In this document: positions 17,133 through 25,767 of the stretch, in pieces
Position numbering within the stretch: position 1 is the stretch's first letter
How the letters are laid out: each line of letters opens with the position of its first letter
Source of the DNA: Actinomadura oligospora ATCC 43269
GTDB taxonomy: Bacteria; Actinomycetota; Actinomycetes; Streptosporangiales; Streptosporangiaceae
Length of the DNA: 64,000 bases
Direction: 5' to 3'
Assembly (NCBI RefSeq): GCF_000518265.1
Contig: NZ_JADG01000011.1
Span: 248,001-312,000, forward strand
Notes under the pieces: model-generated
What the model was told of the DNA's origin: nothing
Databases searched by the model: none
What the model saw: only the letters and a program-made list of their open reading frames with translations
Position numbers and translations under genes: made by a program

Positions 17133-20100
17133 TCACTCGTTCGCCCGGTCACTCGTCCGTAGGGAGATGTGGCCGGATCCGGCTCGGCAGAGAGCCGCCA
17201 TCCCGGCGAGCGAGGGGTGCGACAGGCAGTCCCGCAGGGTGACCGGCACGCCGAGCCGGTCACGGATCCGCTCGGCGAGCACGGGGAGGAGCAGCGAGTG
17301 GCCGCCGGAGGCGAGGAAGCTCTCCTCGACGGTGGCGGGCGCGGCGCCCAGCAGGTCCTGCCAGATCGCCGCCAGCTCGCGCTCGGTGCCCGTCCGCGGC
17401 GGGCGGCCCCGGCGGGCGAGCACCCGGGCCGGGTCCGGCAGGCGGAGGCGGTCCACCTTCCCCGCGATGTTCCGCGGCAGGCCCGCCTCCAGGGGGTGGA
17501 AGGCGATCAGCCGCATCGAGGCCCCGAACCTCCGGTGGAGGTGCGCGCGCCACGTGTCGGGGTCGGTCGCGGTGGCGTCCACCGGAACGACGTGGGCCAG
17601 CAGGTGGGTGACCAGGCCGTGGTCGCCGGTCACGGGGACGACCGCGCACTCGCGCACCGACGGGTGCGCGGCCAGCTCGGTCTCGACGTCGGCGAGTTCG
17701 ACCCGGTTGCCGCCGACCTTCACCTGGTGGTCGCGGCGTCCGCGGAACTCCAGCACGCCGTCCCAGCGCCACCGGCCGAGGTCGCCGGTCCGGTAGCAGG
17801 GGGTCGCGCCGTCCGGGCCCGGGAGCGGGCGGAAGGCGCTCGCGTCGTCGCCGCCGACGTATCCCCCGGCCGAGTACGGGCTGAGGATCACGATCTCGCC
17901 GGTGACCCCGGCGGGGCACGGACGCCCCCGCCCGTCGAGGACCAGGATCCGGCGGCCGGGGATGGGACGGCCGACCGGGACGGTCGCCGGGACCGGCCCG
18001 GTGACCTCGTACCAGGTGGCCGCGATGGTCTCGGTCGGGCCGTAGGCGTTGAAGATCCGCGCGTGGGGCGCGGCCTCGCGCAGGTCGTTCACCAGCGCCC
18101 CGGACAGCGCCTCGCCCATCAGGACGACGCGGTCCAGCGTCCGGGGCCAGCCGTCCTCGCGGTCCCGCGCCGCCCGCAGCAGTTCGGCGGCGAAGCTGGG
18201 GACGGTCTGGAGGAAGGTGACGCCCTCGTCCGCCAGCCAGTCGAGCAACGCCTCGGGGTTCAGCCTGATCCGGTCGGGGACCACGCACAGGGTGCCGCCC
18301 GCCACGAGGGTCGCGAAGACCTCGCACAGGCTCGGGTCGTGCTCGGGGGTGACCCACAGGGCCACGCGTGAGCGGCGTCCGATGCCCCACGCGCCGTTCA
18401 TCCAGGCGGCGAACTGGGCGAGCGCGCCATGGGTCTGCGCGATGCCCTTGGGCTTGCCGGTCGATCCGGAGGTGTACGCGACGTACGCGATCCGGTCCAG
18501 GTCGAGCGGCGGGTCCGGCAGGGGCCGGGCGGGCGGCGACGCCTGGGCGGCCTCGTCGCCGGGGGTGTCGTGTCCGGGGCCGTCGTGTCCGGGGTCGATG
18601 AGCGTGCCGCCGAGGTTGTCGGCGTACCAGCGTTCCAAGTCCCCGTCGGGGGTCCCGGTGACCAGGCACGCCGGTTTCAGCTCGGCGAGCACCGACCGGC
18701 CCCGCTCCCCCGCGTCCCCAGATCCGAACCAGACCACGTGCGCGCCCGCGAGGTGGGCGGCCACGGACGCGGTGAGCTGCGCGGGACCGTGCGCCATCCG
18801 GACGGCCACGGGGGCTCCGTCGGCTCCGGCGTCCCGCAGCCGGACGGCGAGCGCCGAGGCGTCCGCGAGCAGGTCGCGATAGGTGAGCCGTCCGTCCGGC
18901 CAGGTCATCGCGTCGCCGTCGGAGTGCTTGCCGAGCAGCGCGTGCACGGGCTCGTGCGGGGCGTCCGTGTCGTGGACGTCGCCCGCCCGCCGACCGGTCT
19001 CGATCCGCTCGCGGTCCTCCAGGGGCAGGTCGGTGAGCGGGGCGCCCGGGTGTTCGGCCGCCGCGTCCAGCAGGGTCCGCAGGTGGCCGAGGATCGCCGT
19101 GGGCGCGGGGTGGGCCGGGTGCGCGCGGAAGCCCAGCCGTCCCCGGACCGACGCGTCCAGGTCGTCCAGCCTCAGGCACAGGTCGGAGAGCTCGGCGTCG
19201 GCCACCGGGTCGGCCTCGACCCGCGCCCCGGGGAGGACGAGCCGCGCCTCCGGGGCCGGGGGGACGAACGTGGCGTCGCTCCACGGGACGCGGTCGCGGT
19301 CCCCGCCGACCGTCCGGACGACCTCGGTGAAGGGCAGGAAGCGGTGGTCGCGGGCCTCGGCGAGGGACCGGGCGACCGCGGCGGCCAGCGCGGCGAAGGT
19401 CGGCTCGTCCTCGGGACGGCCGCACACCACCACCGGGTTCTCCAGCGGCCCGACCGTGCGCTCGAATCCCGCCGGACGCGCGTCCATCGGCACGGTCACC
19501 GGGACGACGCCGCCGCCATAGCGGTGCAGCAGGGTCTGGAACGCCGCGAGGAGCACGACCTCGGGCGTCGTCCCGCACGCGCGGGCGAGCGAGGCGACCC
19601 GGGCAGCGGTCGCGGGGCCCCAGTCGAAGTCCAGGGAGGACGGCGGCCGGGACGGATCGGGGTCGCGGTCGAAGGGCGGCGCGGGCGGCGGCACGGTGAG
19701 CACGCCGCTCCAGTACCGGCGGGCGTCCCGCCACCACGACGCGTCCCGCGCGTCGCGTTCCCAGTCGAGGTAGTCGGCGAACGGCCGCGCCGCGTTCGCC
19801 GCGTTCGCCGCGTTCCGCTCGCCTCCGGCGGACCGTCCGAAGGTCTCGGACAGCTCGTCGGTCAGCAGGGCCAGGGAGGCGCGGTCGGCGACGGCGCGAT
19901 GGACGGCCAGCTCGACGCGGTGGTCGCGTGCCCCGGTCCGCGTGACGGTGAGGGCGGCCACCGGGCCGGTGGACAGGTCGATCGGGCCGTCGCCGAGGTC
20001 TGGAACGGCGCGCGCGGCCGGGACGCCTTCCTCCGGCGCGACGCGCGTCCGGAGGATCTCGTGCCGGGAGAGGACGAGCCGCCACGCCTCGCGCAGCCCG

Positions 20101-20246
20101 CCCGCGTCGAGGTCGCCGGTCACCCGGAAACCCCGCCGCGAGACCAGCGCGGACGCGTCGCGGCCGATCCGGTCCAGGAACCAGATCCCCTCCTGGGCGA
20201 GGGAAATGGCCGGTCGCCGCGGCGCCGGAATATTCGATGCGGCCAT
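17133..20246 (-). CDS. NRPS: degenerate C, adenylation, carrier domain
   Basis: A 1037-residue protein. Residues 1-430 are a condensation-type domain with a broken active site: the HHxxxDG position reads HRAVADR at 116-122, so the catalytic second His is Arg. Residues about 440-930 are an adenylation domain (AYTSGSTGKPKG, FNAYGPTETI, YRTGDLGRW). Residues about 950-1020 are a carrier domain with GGHSLLL. In C-1027, SgcC1 adenylates beta-tyrosine and loads a separate carrier protein; this protein and the free carrier at 20434 fit that division. The fused carrier domain may be vestigial or may have its own use. It leads the operon with the aminomutase and halogenase. By analogy mdpC1. Confidence 0.86.
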   Translation of the reverse strand: MAASNIPAPRRPAISLAQEGIWFLDRIGRDASALVSRRGFRVTGDLDAGGLREAWRLVLSRHEILRTRVAPEEGVPAARAVPDLGDGPIDLSTGPVAALTVTRTGARDHRVELAVHRAVADRASLALLTDELSETFGRSAGGERNAANAANAARPFADYLDWERDARDASWWRDARRYWSGVLTVPPPAPPFDRDPDPSRPPSSLDFDWGPATAARVASLARACGTTPEVVLLAAFQTLLHRYGGGVVPVTVPMDARPAGFERTVGPLENPVVVCGRPEDEPTFAALAAAVARSLAEARDHRFLPFTEVVRTVGGDRDRVPWSDATFVPPAPEARLVLPGARVEADPVADAELSDLCLRLDDLDASVRGRLGFRAHPAHPAPTAILGHLRTLLDAAAEHPGAPLTDLPLEDRERIETGRRAGDVHDTDAPHEPVHALLGKHSDGDAMTWPDGRLTYRDLLADASALAVRLRDAGADGAPVAVRMAHGPAQLTASVAAHLAGAHVVWFGSGDAGERGRSVLAELKPACLVTGTPDGDLERWYADNLGGTLIDPGHDGPGHDTPGDEAAQASPPARPLPDPPLDLDRIAYVAYTSGSTGKPKGIAQTHGALAQFAAWMNGAWGIGRRSRVALWVTPEHDPSLCEVFATLVAGGTLCVVPDRIRLNPEALLDWLADEGVTFLQTVPSFAAELLRAARDREDGWPRTLDRVVLMGEALSGALVNDLREAAPHARIFNAYGPTETIAATWYEVTGPVPATVPVGRPIPGRRILVLDGRGRPCPAGVTGEIVILSPYSAGGYVGGDDASAFRPLPGPDGATPCYRTGDLGRWRWDGVLEFRGRRDHQVKVGGNRVELADVETELAAHPSVRECAVVPVTGDHGLVTHLLAHVVPVDATATDPDTWRAHLHRRFGASMRLIAFHPLEAGLPRNIAGKVDRLRLPDPARVLARRGRPPRTGTERELAAIWQDLLGAAPATVEESFLASGGHSLLLPVLAERIRDRLGVPVTLRDCLSHPSLAGMAALCRAGSGHISLRTSDRANE

Positions 20247-20433
20247 TCACACCTCCTTCGACGCTCGAATCCTCACACGGCACCGAACGCGGGTGCTTCT
20301 CGTGAATTGCGCGGCGATTCCGCAGGTGACCGGGGTGGTGGCGGCACCGGAACGCAATCACCAGGATGCGCGCGCATTCCCCCGGACCAGACGATGGACG
20401 CCGACGAACAGGCCCCGGAATCGGAGGAGCCGA

Positions 20434-20685
20434 ATGATGGCCGACTGGAGTCCGCAGGAGATCGAGGATCGGGTCAGGGAGATCTGGGCCGGCGTGCTGA
20501 ACGCGGGAGAGGGCGAGGAGGACGCCACGTTCTTCGAACTGCACGGGCAGTCGATCTCCGCGGCCCGCATCATCGCCCGGATCGAGGACGAGTTCGGGGT
20601 GGCGGTGGACATCGGCGTCCTGTTCCGCGACTGCGACGTCGCCATGCTGGCCCGCGAGGTGATGGCCACCGAGCGGCGTCCCTGA
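20434..20685 (+). CDS. free-standing peptidyl carrier protein (SgcC2-like)
   Basis: An 83-residue carrier protein. GGAGGAG lies just upstream of two adjacent ATGs (20434, 20437). The phosphopantetheine Ser is Ser40 in ELHGQSISA; the usual Gly-Gly before the site is His-Gly here. Helix layout and length fit a discrete PCP. It is expected to hold beta-tyrosine while the halogenase, hydroxylase and later enzymes act on it, as SgcC2 does in C-1027. It diverges from the NRPS gene over a 187-base promoter region and converges on the O-methyltransferase. By analogy mdpC2. Confidence 0.88.
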   Translation: MMADWSPQEIEDRVREIWAGVLNAGEGEEDATFFELHGQSISAARIIARIEDEFGVAVDIGVLFRDCDVAMLAREVMATERRP

Positions 20686-20727
20686 CCGGGGCGTCCCAGG
20701 TGGCGGAGACAGCCTGGACGTGAAAAA

Positions 20728-20799
20728 ACGGGCGGTCCGGATCCCGGGTACCGGTGTCTTGCCGGTGCCGAGCTGGCGGTGGGGATCCGGACCGCCCGT
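20728..20799. terminator. large hairpin terminator with A/T run
   Basis: A perfect 18-base stem (20728-20745 with 20782-20799) contains a smaller ACCGG/CCGGT stem in its loop. Six As at 20723-20728 become a U-run on the minus strand, so it is a classic intrinsic terminator for the O-methyltransferase operon. Confidence 0.82.
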
Positions 20800-20891
20800 G
20801 TCTCTGGGGTGGGCGCCCGCGCGCGACCGGTGGTCGGCGCGGGCGCCTGTCCGTGCGGTCAGCCGTCCATGACGGTCAGCCGTCTATAGGG

Positions 20892-21599
20892 TCAGCGCCT
20901 GCGCGCGATGGTCAGTCCGTCGGCGATGGGGAGCATCACCGTGTCGAGCCGTTCGTCCGCCGCGAGCGCCGCGTTGAAGTCGCGTACCTGGCGGGCGCTG
21001 GCGCGCATGAGGGCGTCGCCCGCCAGGTCCGGGTCCAGGACGTAGCCGTCGAGCAGGACGTTGTCGGCGATCAGCAGGCCCCCCGGCCGCAGCAGCGGCA
21101 CGGCCAGGGGGAGGTAGTTGGGATAGTTCATCTTGTCGGCGTCGATGAAGACGATGTCGGCGCCCCCTCCGGAGAGGGCCGGGTCGGAGGGCAGGGCGGC
21201 CAGCGTCCGCCCGGCCGCGCCGAGGCGGAAGTCGACGCGGTCCGCCACGCCCGCCTTCTCCCAGTGCTCGCGCGCCAGGGCGAGGTGGGCGTCGGACACG
21301 TCGCAGGTGATGACGGTGCCGCCCGGCTCGAGGCCGCGGGCGAACGCCAGCGCCGACAGGCCGGTGAAGGTCCCGACGTCCACGACGGTCCGGGCGCCGA
21401 CGGTCCGGGCGAGCAGGGTGAGCAGGGCGGCCTGCTCGAGCGGGACCATCATGCCCGCCTCGGCGCCGAGCCCGGCCGTCCGCTCGGCCAGATCGACCAG
21501 TACGGGGTCGGCCGGGCTGCACGACCGCACGAGGTAGGCGCCCATCGCCTCGCTCACCGGGACGTGCTTGACCGTGGGGGGTGGCGTGCTGCCGTTCAC
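20892..21599 (-). CDS. SAM-dependent catechol-type O-methyltransferase
   Basis: A 235-residue protein of the class I catechol O-methyltransferase family (like mammalian COMT and plant CCoAOMT). SAM motif I is VVDVGTFTGLSALAFA (about residues 76-91), and FIDADKMNY supplies the metal-binding Asp. GTG 21599 has GGGAGA upstream. It would methylate one hydroxyl of the catechol made by the HpaB-type enzyme, consistent with a 3-hydroxy-4-methoxyphenyl product. It is 37 bases behind the acyl-CoA-dehydrogenase-like gene. The gap carries a duplicated GTCTCCCTCTCGC segment that repeats the binding-site region. Confidence 0.9.
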   Translation of the reverse strand: MNGSTPPPTVKHVPVSEAMGAYLVRSCSPADPVLVDLAERTAGLGAEAGMMVPLEQAALLTLLARTVGARTVVDVGTFTGLSALAFARGLEPGGTVITCDVSDAHLALAREHWEKAGVADRVDFRLGAAGRTLAALPSDPALSGGGADIVFIDADKMNYPNYLPLAVPLLRPGGLLIADNVLLDGYVLDPDLAGDALMRASARQVRDFNAALAADERLDTVMLPIADGLTIARRR

Positions 21600-21636
21600 G
21601 GTGTCTCCCTCTCGCTCGTCGTCTCCCTCTCGCCCG

Positions 21637-22818
21637 TCAGATGTAGAGCGAGTCGGGCTCCTGACCGGCGAGGATCCGGCCGTAGAGCTCGGCGTTGGTG
21701 TCGGGGTTCATCAGCGCGTGCAGGTTCACCGACTGGACGTCGGCGAGGATCCGGGCGATCGGGACGTCCCGGTAGATCGAGGAGCCGCCGCTCGCGCGGG
21801 CGTAGACCTCCACGGCCTCCCGGCTGCGGCGGCAGGCGGCGCCCAGCTCGCCGCGCGCGAGCACGCGGTCGGCGACCGACCACTCCTCGCCCTCGGCGGC
21901 CTTGCCGTCGACGAGCGCGGCGAGCCGCTCGGCGTGGAACTCCGCCTCGTCCGCCAGCTGGGCGGCCTGCGCGGCCTGAAGGTGGGTGATCGGGGCCTCC
22001 TCCTGCCGGTCGTACCCGGTGTAGGTGATCTTCCGGTTGGGCAGCCGGTCGTAGAAGACGTCACGGGCGGCGCGGGCGAGCCCGACGGTGACGCCCACCG
22101 ACGACGCCGACGCCACCGGCACCAGCGGCGCGCGGTACATCGGACGCTCGGCGCTGACCTTCGAGACGGCCTGGCCGTTGAGGGCCGCGCCGAGCGGCAG
22201 CACCCGGGCGGCCGGGACGAACAGGTCCGTCGCCACCGTGCTGATGCTGCCGGTGCCGCGCAGGCCGGAGGTGTCCCAGTCGTCGACGACCGTCAGGTCC
22301 GACATCGGGACCAGGGCCATGACCGGCTGCGGCTCCTTGTCGGCGCTCAGCACCACCGCGATGATCTCCTGCCAGTGCGCGTGGTGCGCGCCGGTGATGA
22401 AGCCCCACTTGCCGTTGACGACGATGCCGCCGTCCGCCTCGGTCGCCATGCCGGACGGGCTGAGCGTCCCGCAGACGCGGACGTCCGGCGTCGAGAACAC
22501 CTCGTCCTGCACCTCGTCGGGGAACAGGCCGGCCATCCAGGTCGGGATCCAGTACACCTGCGTCGTCCAGGCCAGCGACCCGTCCACGGCGCCGAGCTCG
22601 GCCGCCACCCGCACCAGGGTCCGGGTGTCGGCCTCGTAGCCGCCGTAACGGACCGGCGTGCGCAGCCTGAACAGGCCCGCGTCGGCGAGCGCCTCGATCT
22701 GCTCGTCGGCGAGCCGCCGGTTCTGCTCGGACCACGCCACGTGGTCGCGGGCGGCCTTCGCCGCGCGCGCCGCGCGCTCCACCAGTTCCTCGTGCGTCGG
22801 AACGTCGGTCGTCACCAT
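21637..22818 (-). CDS. acyl-CoA-dehydrogenase-fold flavoenzyme (possible two-component hydroxylase)
   Basis: A 393-residue protein starting at ATG 22818 with GGAGGTGG upstream. It shows the N-terminal helical domain, then GKWGFITGAHHAHWQ and a C-terminal helical bundle ending SIYRDVPIARILADVQ, where dehydrogenases carry the CoA-end motif. This branch includes true dehydrogenases and group D flavin monooxygenases such as the C2 component of p-hydroxyphenylacetate hydroxylase. Because the HpaB-type protein already supplies an aromatic hydroxylase, this one may act elsewhere on the aryl unit or the core. It is co-transcribed with the O-methyltransferase. Which reaction it runs cannot be told from sequence. 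Confidence 0.72.
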   Translation of the reverse strand: MVTTDVPTHEELVERAARAAKAARDHVAWSEQNRRLADEQIEALADAGLFRLRTPVRYGGYEADTRTLVRVAAELGAVDGSLAWTTQVYWIPTWMAGLFPDEVQDEVFSTPDVRVCGTLSPSGMATEADGGIVVNGKWGFITGAHHAHWQEIIAVVLSADKEPQPVMALVPMSDLTVVDDWDTSGLRGTGSISTVATDLFVPAARVLPLGAALNGQAVSKVSAERPMYRAPLVPVASASSVGVTVGLARAARDVFYDRLPNRKITYTGYDRQEEAPITHLQAAQAAQLADEAEFHAERLAALVDGKAAEGEEWSVADRVLARGELGAACRRSREAVEVYARASGGSSIYRDVPIARILADVQSVNLHALMNPDTNAELYGRILAGQEPDSLYI

Positions 22819-23007
22819 CGCGTCCACCTCCGGAAGCCGATCAGGACCCTCACCTGCCCGACGCTCCCACCGCGGGCCGGGGCCCGGCATCTTCCCGAAT
22901 GCTCACGGGCACCACGCCGCACGTGCCGAGGGCCGCGCACGCTGGAAGAAGTCCGCGCCACGGGCGAATGCGATCGTTTCGGGGAACCCACCGAGACGGG
23001 AGTGAAC

Positions 23008-24387
23008 GTGACGATCTCCTCGACCCCCTCGACACGCTCGGCCGCCATGCTCGAAGACCTGGACCGGCGTCATGTCCTCCACCCGCACGAACGCGGGCAC
23101 CGCAGCGAACGCCGCGTCATGGTGCGCGGCGAGGGCAGCACGGTCTGGGACGCGTCGGGCCGCGAGTTCCTGGACGCCCTCGGCGGCGGCATCTGGGTGG
23201 CCCAGGTGGGCCACGGCCGCCGGGAGCTGGCGGACGCGGCGTCCCGGCAGCTGTCCGAGCTGGCCCACTTCACCAGCTTCTTCGAGTACGGCACCGACAA
23301 GGGCGCCCTGCTCGCCGAGAAGCTGGTGGGGCTCGCGCCCGCGACGATGGAGCGGGTCTTCTTCACCTGCAGCGGCTCGGAGGCCGTCGACACGGCGATG
23401 AAGCTGGCCCGGCTCTACCACCACCACCGCGGCGAGCCCGACCGCAACTGGATCATCGCCCGGCACTACGGCTACCACGGCACGACCTACGGCAGCGGCA
23501 CCGCGACCGGCATCCCCAACATGCAGGTCGCCGTCGGCCCGAACCTTCCGCACGTCGAGAAGGTCATGCCGCCCTACCCGTACCGCCCGGAGATGTACGG
23601 CGGCCAGGACACCACCGAGTTCCTGATCAACGAGCTGTCGGAGACCATCGAGCGGCTCGGCGCCGGGAACATCGCCGCGATGATCGGCGAGCCGGTGCTC
23701 GGCGGCGGCGGCGTGATCGCGCCCCCGGCCGACTACTGGCCGCGGGTGCGGGAGTTGCTGCGCTCGCACGGCATCCTGCTCATCGCCGACGAGGTCATCA
23801 CCGGCTACGGCCGGATCGGCAGCTGGTTCGACTCCGCGCCGCGCGGCATGGACGCCGACATCATCACCACCGCCAAGGGCCTGACCAGCGGCTACCTCCC
23901 CATGGGCGCGGTGCTCATGCGCGACGAGATCGCCGCGTCCGTGGCGGGCGGCGAGCGCGACTTCTTCCACGGCCACACCTACTCCGGGCACCCGGTCGCG
24001 GCGGCCGTGGCGCTGGCCAACCTCGAGATCATCGAGAAGGAGGGCCTGCTGGCCCGGTCGATGGCGATCTCCGAGTGGTTCCGCGCCGGGCTCGCCCCGG
24101 CCGCCGCGCTGGCCCCGGTCGGCGACATCCGGGTCGAGGGCGCGATGGCCGGGATCGAGCTGGTGGCGAACAAGGAGACGCGCGAGCCGCTCACCGACAC
24201 GCTCGCCCTCGCCGTGGCCGACGAGCTCTACGAGACGCACGGCGTCATCACCCGCAACTACGGGCCGACGCTGGTGCTCTCCCCGCCGCTGGTGTTCGAG
24301 CGCGCCGAGGCCGAGCGGACGACCTCCGCGATCGTCGACGTGCTGGGCCGCCTGGACGTCGAGTCCGGCCGGATCGCCCCGCGCTGA
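23008..24387 (+). CDS. class III PLP-dependent aminotransferase (MdpC7-like role)
   Basis: About 459 residues from GTG 23008 (GGGAG 5 bases upstream); GTG 23002 and ATG 23047 are alternatives. PLP motifs are clear: TCSGSEAVDTAMKLARLYH, DEVITGYGRIG, and the Schiff-base Lys290 in TTAKGLTSGYLP. Class III enzymes often act on amino groups away from the alpha carbon, including beta-amino acids. With the alcohol dehydrogenase that follows it could turn the beta-amino group into a ketone and then a hydroxyl, as required for the 3-hydroxypropionate unit of maduropeptin. As a class III enzyme it is an unlikely sugar aminotransferase. From memory the published cluster names this pair mdpC7/C8. Confidence 0.85.
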   Translation: MTISSTPSTRSAAMLEDLDRRHVLHPHERGHRSERRVMVRGEGSTVWDASGREFLDALGGGIWVAQVGHGRRELADAASRQLSELAHFTSFFEYGTDKGALLAEKLVGLAPATMERVFFTCSGSEAVDTAMKLARLYHHHRGEPDRNWIIARHYGYHGTTYGSGTATGIPNMQVAVGPNLPHVEKVMPPYPYRPEMYGGQDTTEFLINELSETIERLGAGNIAAMIGEPVLGGGGVIAPPADYWPRVRELLRSHGILLIADEVITGYGRIGSWFDSAPRGMDADIITTAKGLTSGYLPMGAVLMRDEIAASVAGGERDFFHGHTYSGHPVAAAVALANLEIIEKEGLLARSMAISEWFRAGLAPAAALAPVGDIRVEGAMAGIELVANKETREPLTDTLALAVADELYETHGVITRNYGPTLVLSPPLVFERAEAERTTSAIVDVLGRLDVESGRIAPR

Positions 24388-24705
24388 CGCCCCCGCGCCC
24401 GGGCGGCGTCCCCCGCCCGGGCGAACGTCCCCGGGCGAACGCCCCCGGGCGGGCGTCCCCCCGGGCGGGCGTCCCCCCGGGCGGGCGTCCCCCCGGGCGG
24501 GCGTCCCCCCGGGCGGGCGTCCCCCCCCGCCTGGTCGAGCGTCTCCCCCGCGCTGTTCAGCGCCCTTCCGCGCCCGTGACGGACGGCACACTCCCGTCCC
24601 GCCCGTCACGGGCTTCGCTCGCCCGCCGGTCCGTCCCCGCCGGCGTTCCGTCCAGCCGTCCATGTCGAGTCGAAGAACGTCGAGTCGAGCAAGGTGGTCG
24701 ATCGT
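24388..24705. other. intergenic region with repeats, no gene seen
   Basis: The 318 bases between the aminotransferase and the dehydrogenase carry the 16-base tandem repeat described separately, and then a GC-rich spacer with a GTCGAG-rich end. No open frame with initiation signals is visible. A new promoter here would separate the dehydrogenase and C-methyltransferase from the aminotransferase. Confidence 0.6.
24447..24526. repeat. five perfect copies of a 16-base tandem repeat
   Basis: GGGCGGGCGTCCCCCC is repeated five times without change, preceded by degenerate copies containing GGGCGAACG. It lies just past the aminotransferase stop. On either strand it could form G-runs or slipped hairpins. 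Confidence 0.9.
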
Positions 24706-25728
24706 ATGAAGGCAGCCGTCATTCCCGAGGTCAACGCCGCGTGGCGGATCCAGGAGGTGCCCACGCCGGAGCCCGGGCCCGGCGAGGTGCTGGTCCGGGT
24801 ACGCGCCTCGGGCATCTGTTTCAACGACGTCCTCACCACGCGGGGCATCATCCCGTTCCCGCCGTTCTCCCCCGCCGTCCTGGGGCACGAGGCGGCGGGC
24901 GAGGTCGTCGGCGTCGGCGCGGGGGTCACCTCGCGGCAGGAGGGCGACCGCGTGGGCGTGCCCTGGATGCAGGGCTCCTGCGGGCGCTGCGACTACTGCG
25001 CGCGGAACCTGCCGCTGTCCGGCCAGGCGGCCTTCGAGTGCGCGATGCCGCGGATGACCGGCATCACCGTGCCGGGCGGCCAGGCCGAGTACGTGGTGGC
25101 GGCGGCCTCGGGGACCGTGCTCCTGCCGTCCGGGCTGGACTACGAGCTGGCCGCGCCCGTCCTCTGCGCGGGCAACACCGCGTGGGGCGCGCTGCGCAAG
25201 GCCGAGGCCCGGCCGTACGAGCGGGTCGCGGTGCTCGGCATCGGCGGCCTCGGCCACATGGCGCTCCAGTACGCCGCGGCGGCGGGCCACGAGACCATCG
25301 CCATCACCCGTTCGCCCGACAAGCACAAGGCCGCCAAGGAGCTCGGGGCCGCGACGGTCGTCGCGGACGGCGAGGGGCTGGAGGCCGCGGGCGGCGCCGA
25401 CGTCATCCTGGTGACCGGGCCGTCCTACACCGCCGCCTCGGACGCGATGCGCGGCCTGCGGACCGGCGGGCGGATCGTCCTCGCCGGGATCGACGGAATG
25501 TCGCCGTTCACCCTCGCCCCCGACATGGCCAGGCCCTTCTTCGCCCGCGGGCAGCGGGTGCTCGGCGCCACCCACGAGGGCCCGGACGCCCTGCGCGAGG
25601 CCCTGGAGATCGTCGCGTCCGGGAAGGTCACCCCGCGCGTCGAGGCGTACGGCCACGCGAACGTCGCCGACGCCTTCGACCGCGTGGCCAAGGGCGAGGC
25701 GCGCTTCCGCGCCGTCGTGACCTACTGA
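24706..25728 (+). CDS. zinc-dependent alcohol dehydrogenase (MdpC8-like role)
   Basis: A 340-residue medium-chain dehydrogenase. The catalytic-zinc region shows SGICFND and GHEAAGEVVGVG, the structural zinc cysteines are in CGRCDYCARNLPLSGQAAFEC (given by its key residues: four Cys), and GIGGLGHMALQYA binds NAD(P)H. I chose ATG 24706 with AAGG upstream; GTG 24694 is possible. Directly following the class III aminotransferase, it is well placed to reduce the beta-keto product to a beta-hydroxy acid. It may share transcription with the sugar C-methyltransferase 39 bases later. Confidence 0.85.
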   Translation: MKAAVIPEVNAAWRIQEVPTPEPGPGEVLVRVRASGICFNDVLTTRGIIPFPPFSPAVLGHEAAGEVVGVGAGVTSRQEGDRVGVPWMQGSCGRCDYCARNLPLSGQAAFECAMPRMTGITVPGGQAEYVVAAASGTVLLPSGLDYELAAPVLCAGNTAWGALRKAEARPYERVAVLGIGGLGHMALQYAAAAGHETIAITRSPDKHKAAKELGAATVVADGEGLEAAGGADVILVTGPSYTAASDAMRGLRTGGRIVLAGIDGMSPFTLAPDMARPFFARGQRVLGATHEGPDALREALEIVASGKVTPRVEAYGHANVADAFDRVAKGEARFRAVVTY

Positions 25729-25767
25729 CGGCCGGCGTGACCCAGCGACGGCCGAGAGGAGCGGATC

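Noticed and set aside
23008..24387. The class III aminotransferase as the sugar aminotransferase
   Set aside because: Sugar aminotransferases of this kind of pathway are DegT/DnrJ type; its fold class and its neighbour point to the beta-amino acid instead.
24447..24526. A CRISPR array
   Set aside because: The 16-base units are directly joined with no unique spacers, and there are no cas genes.
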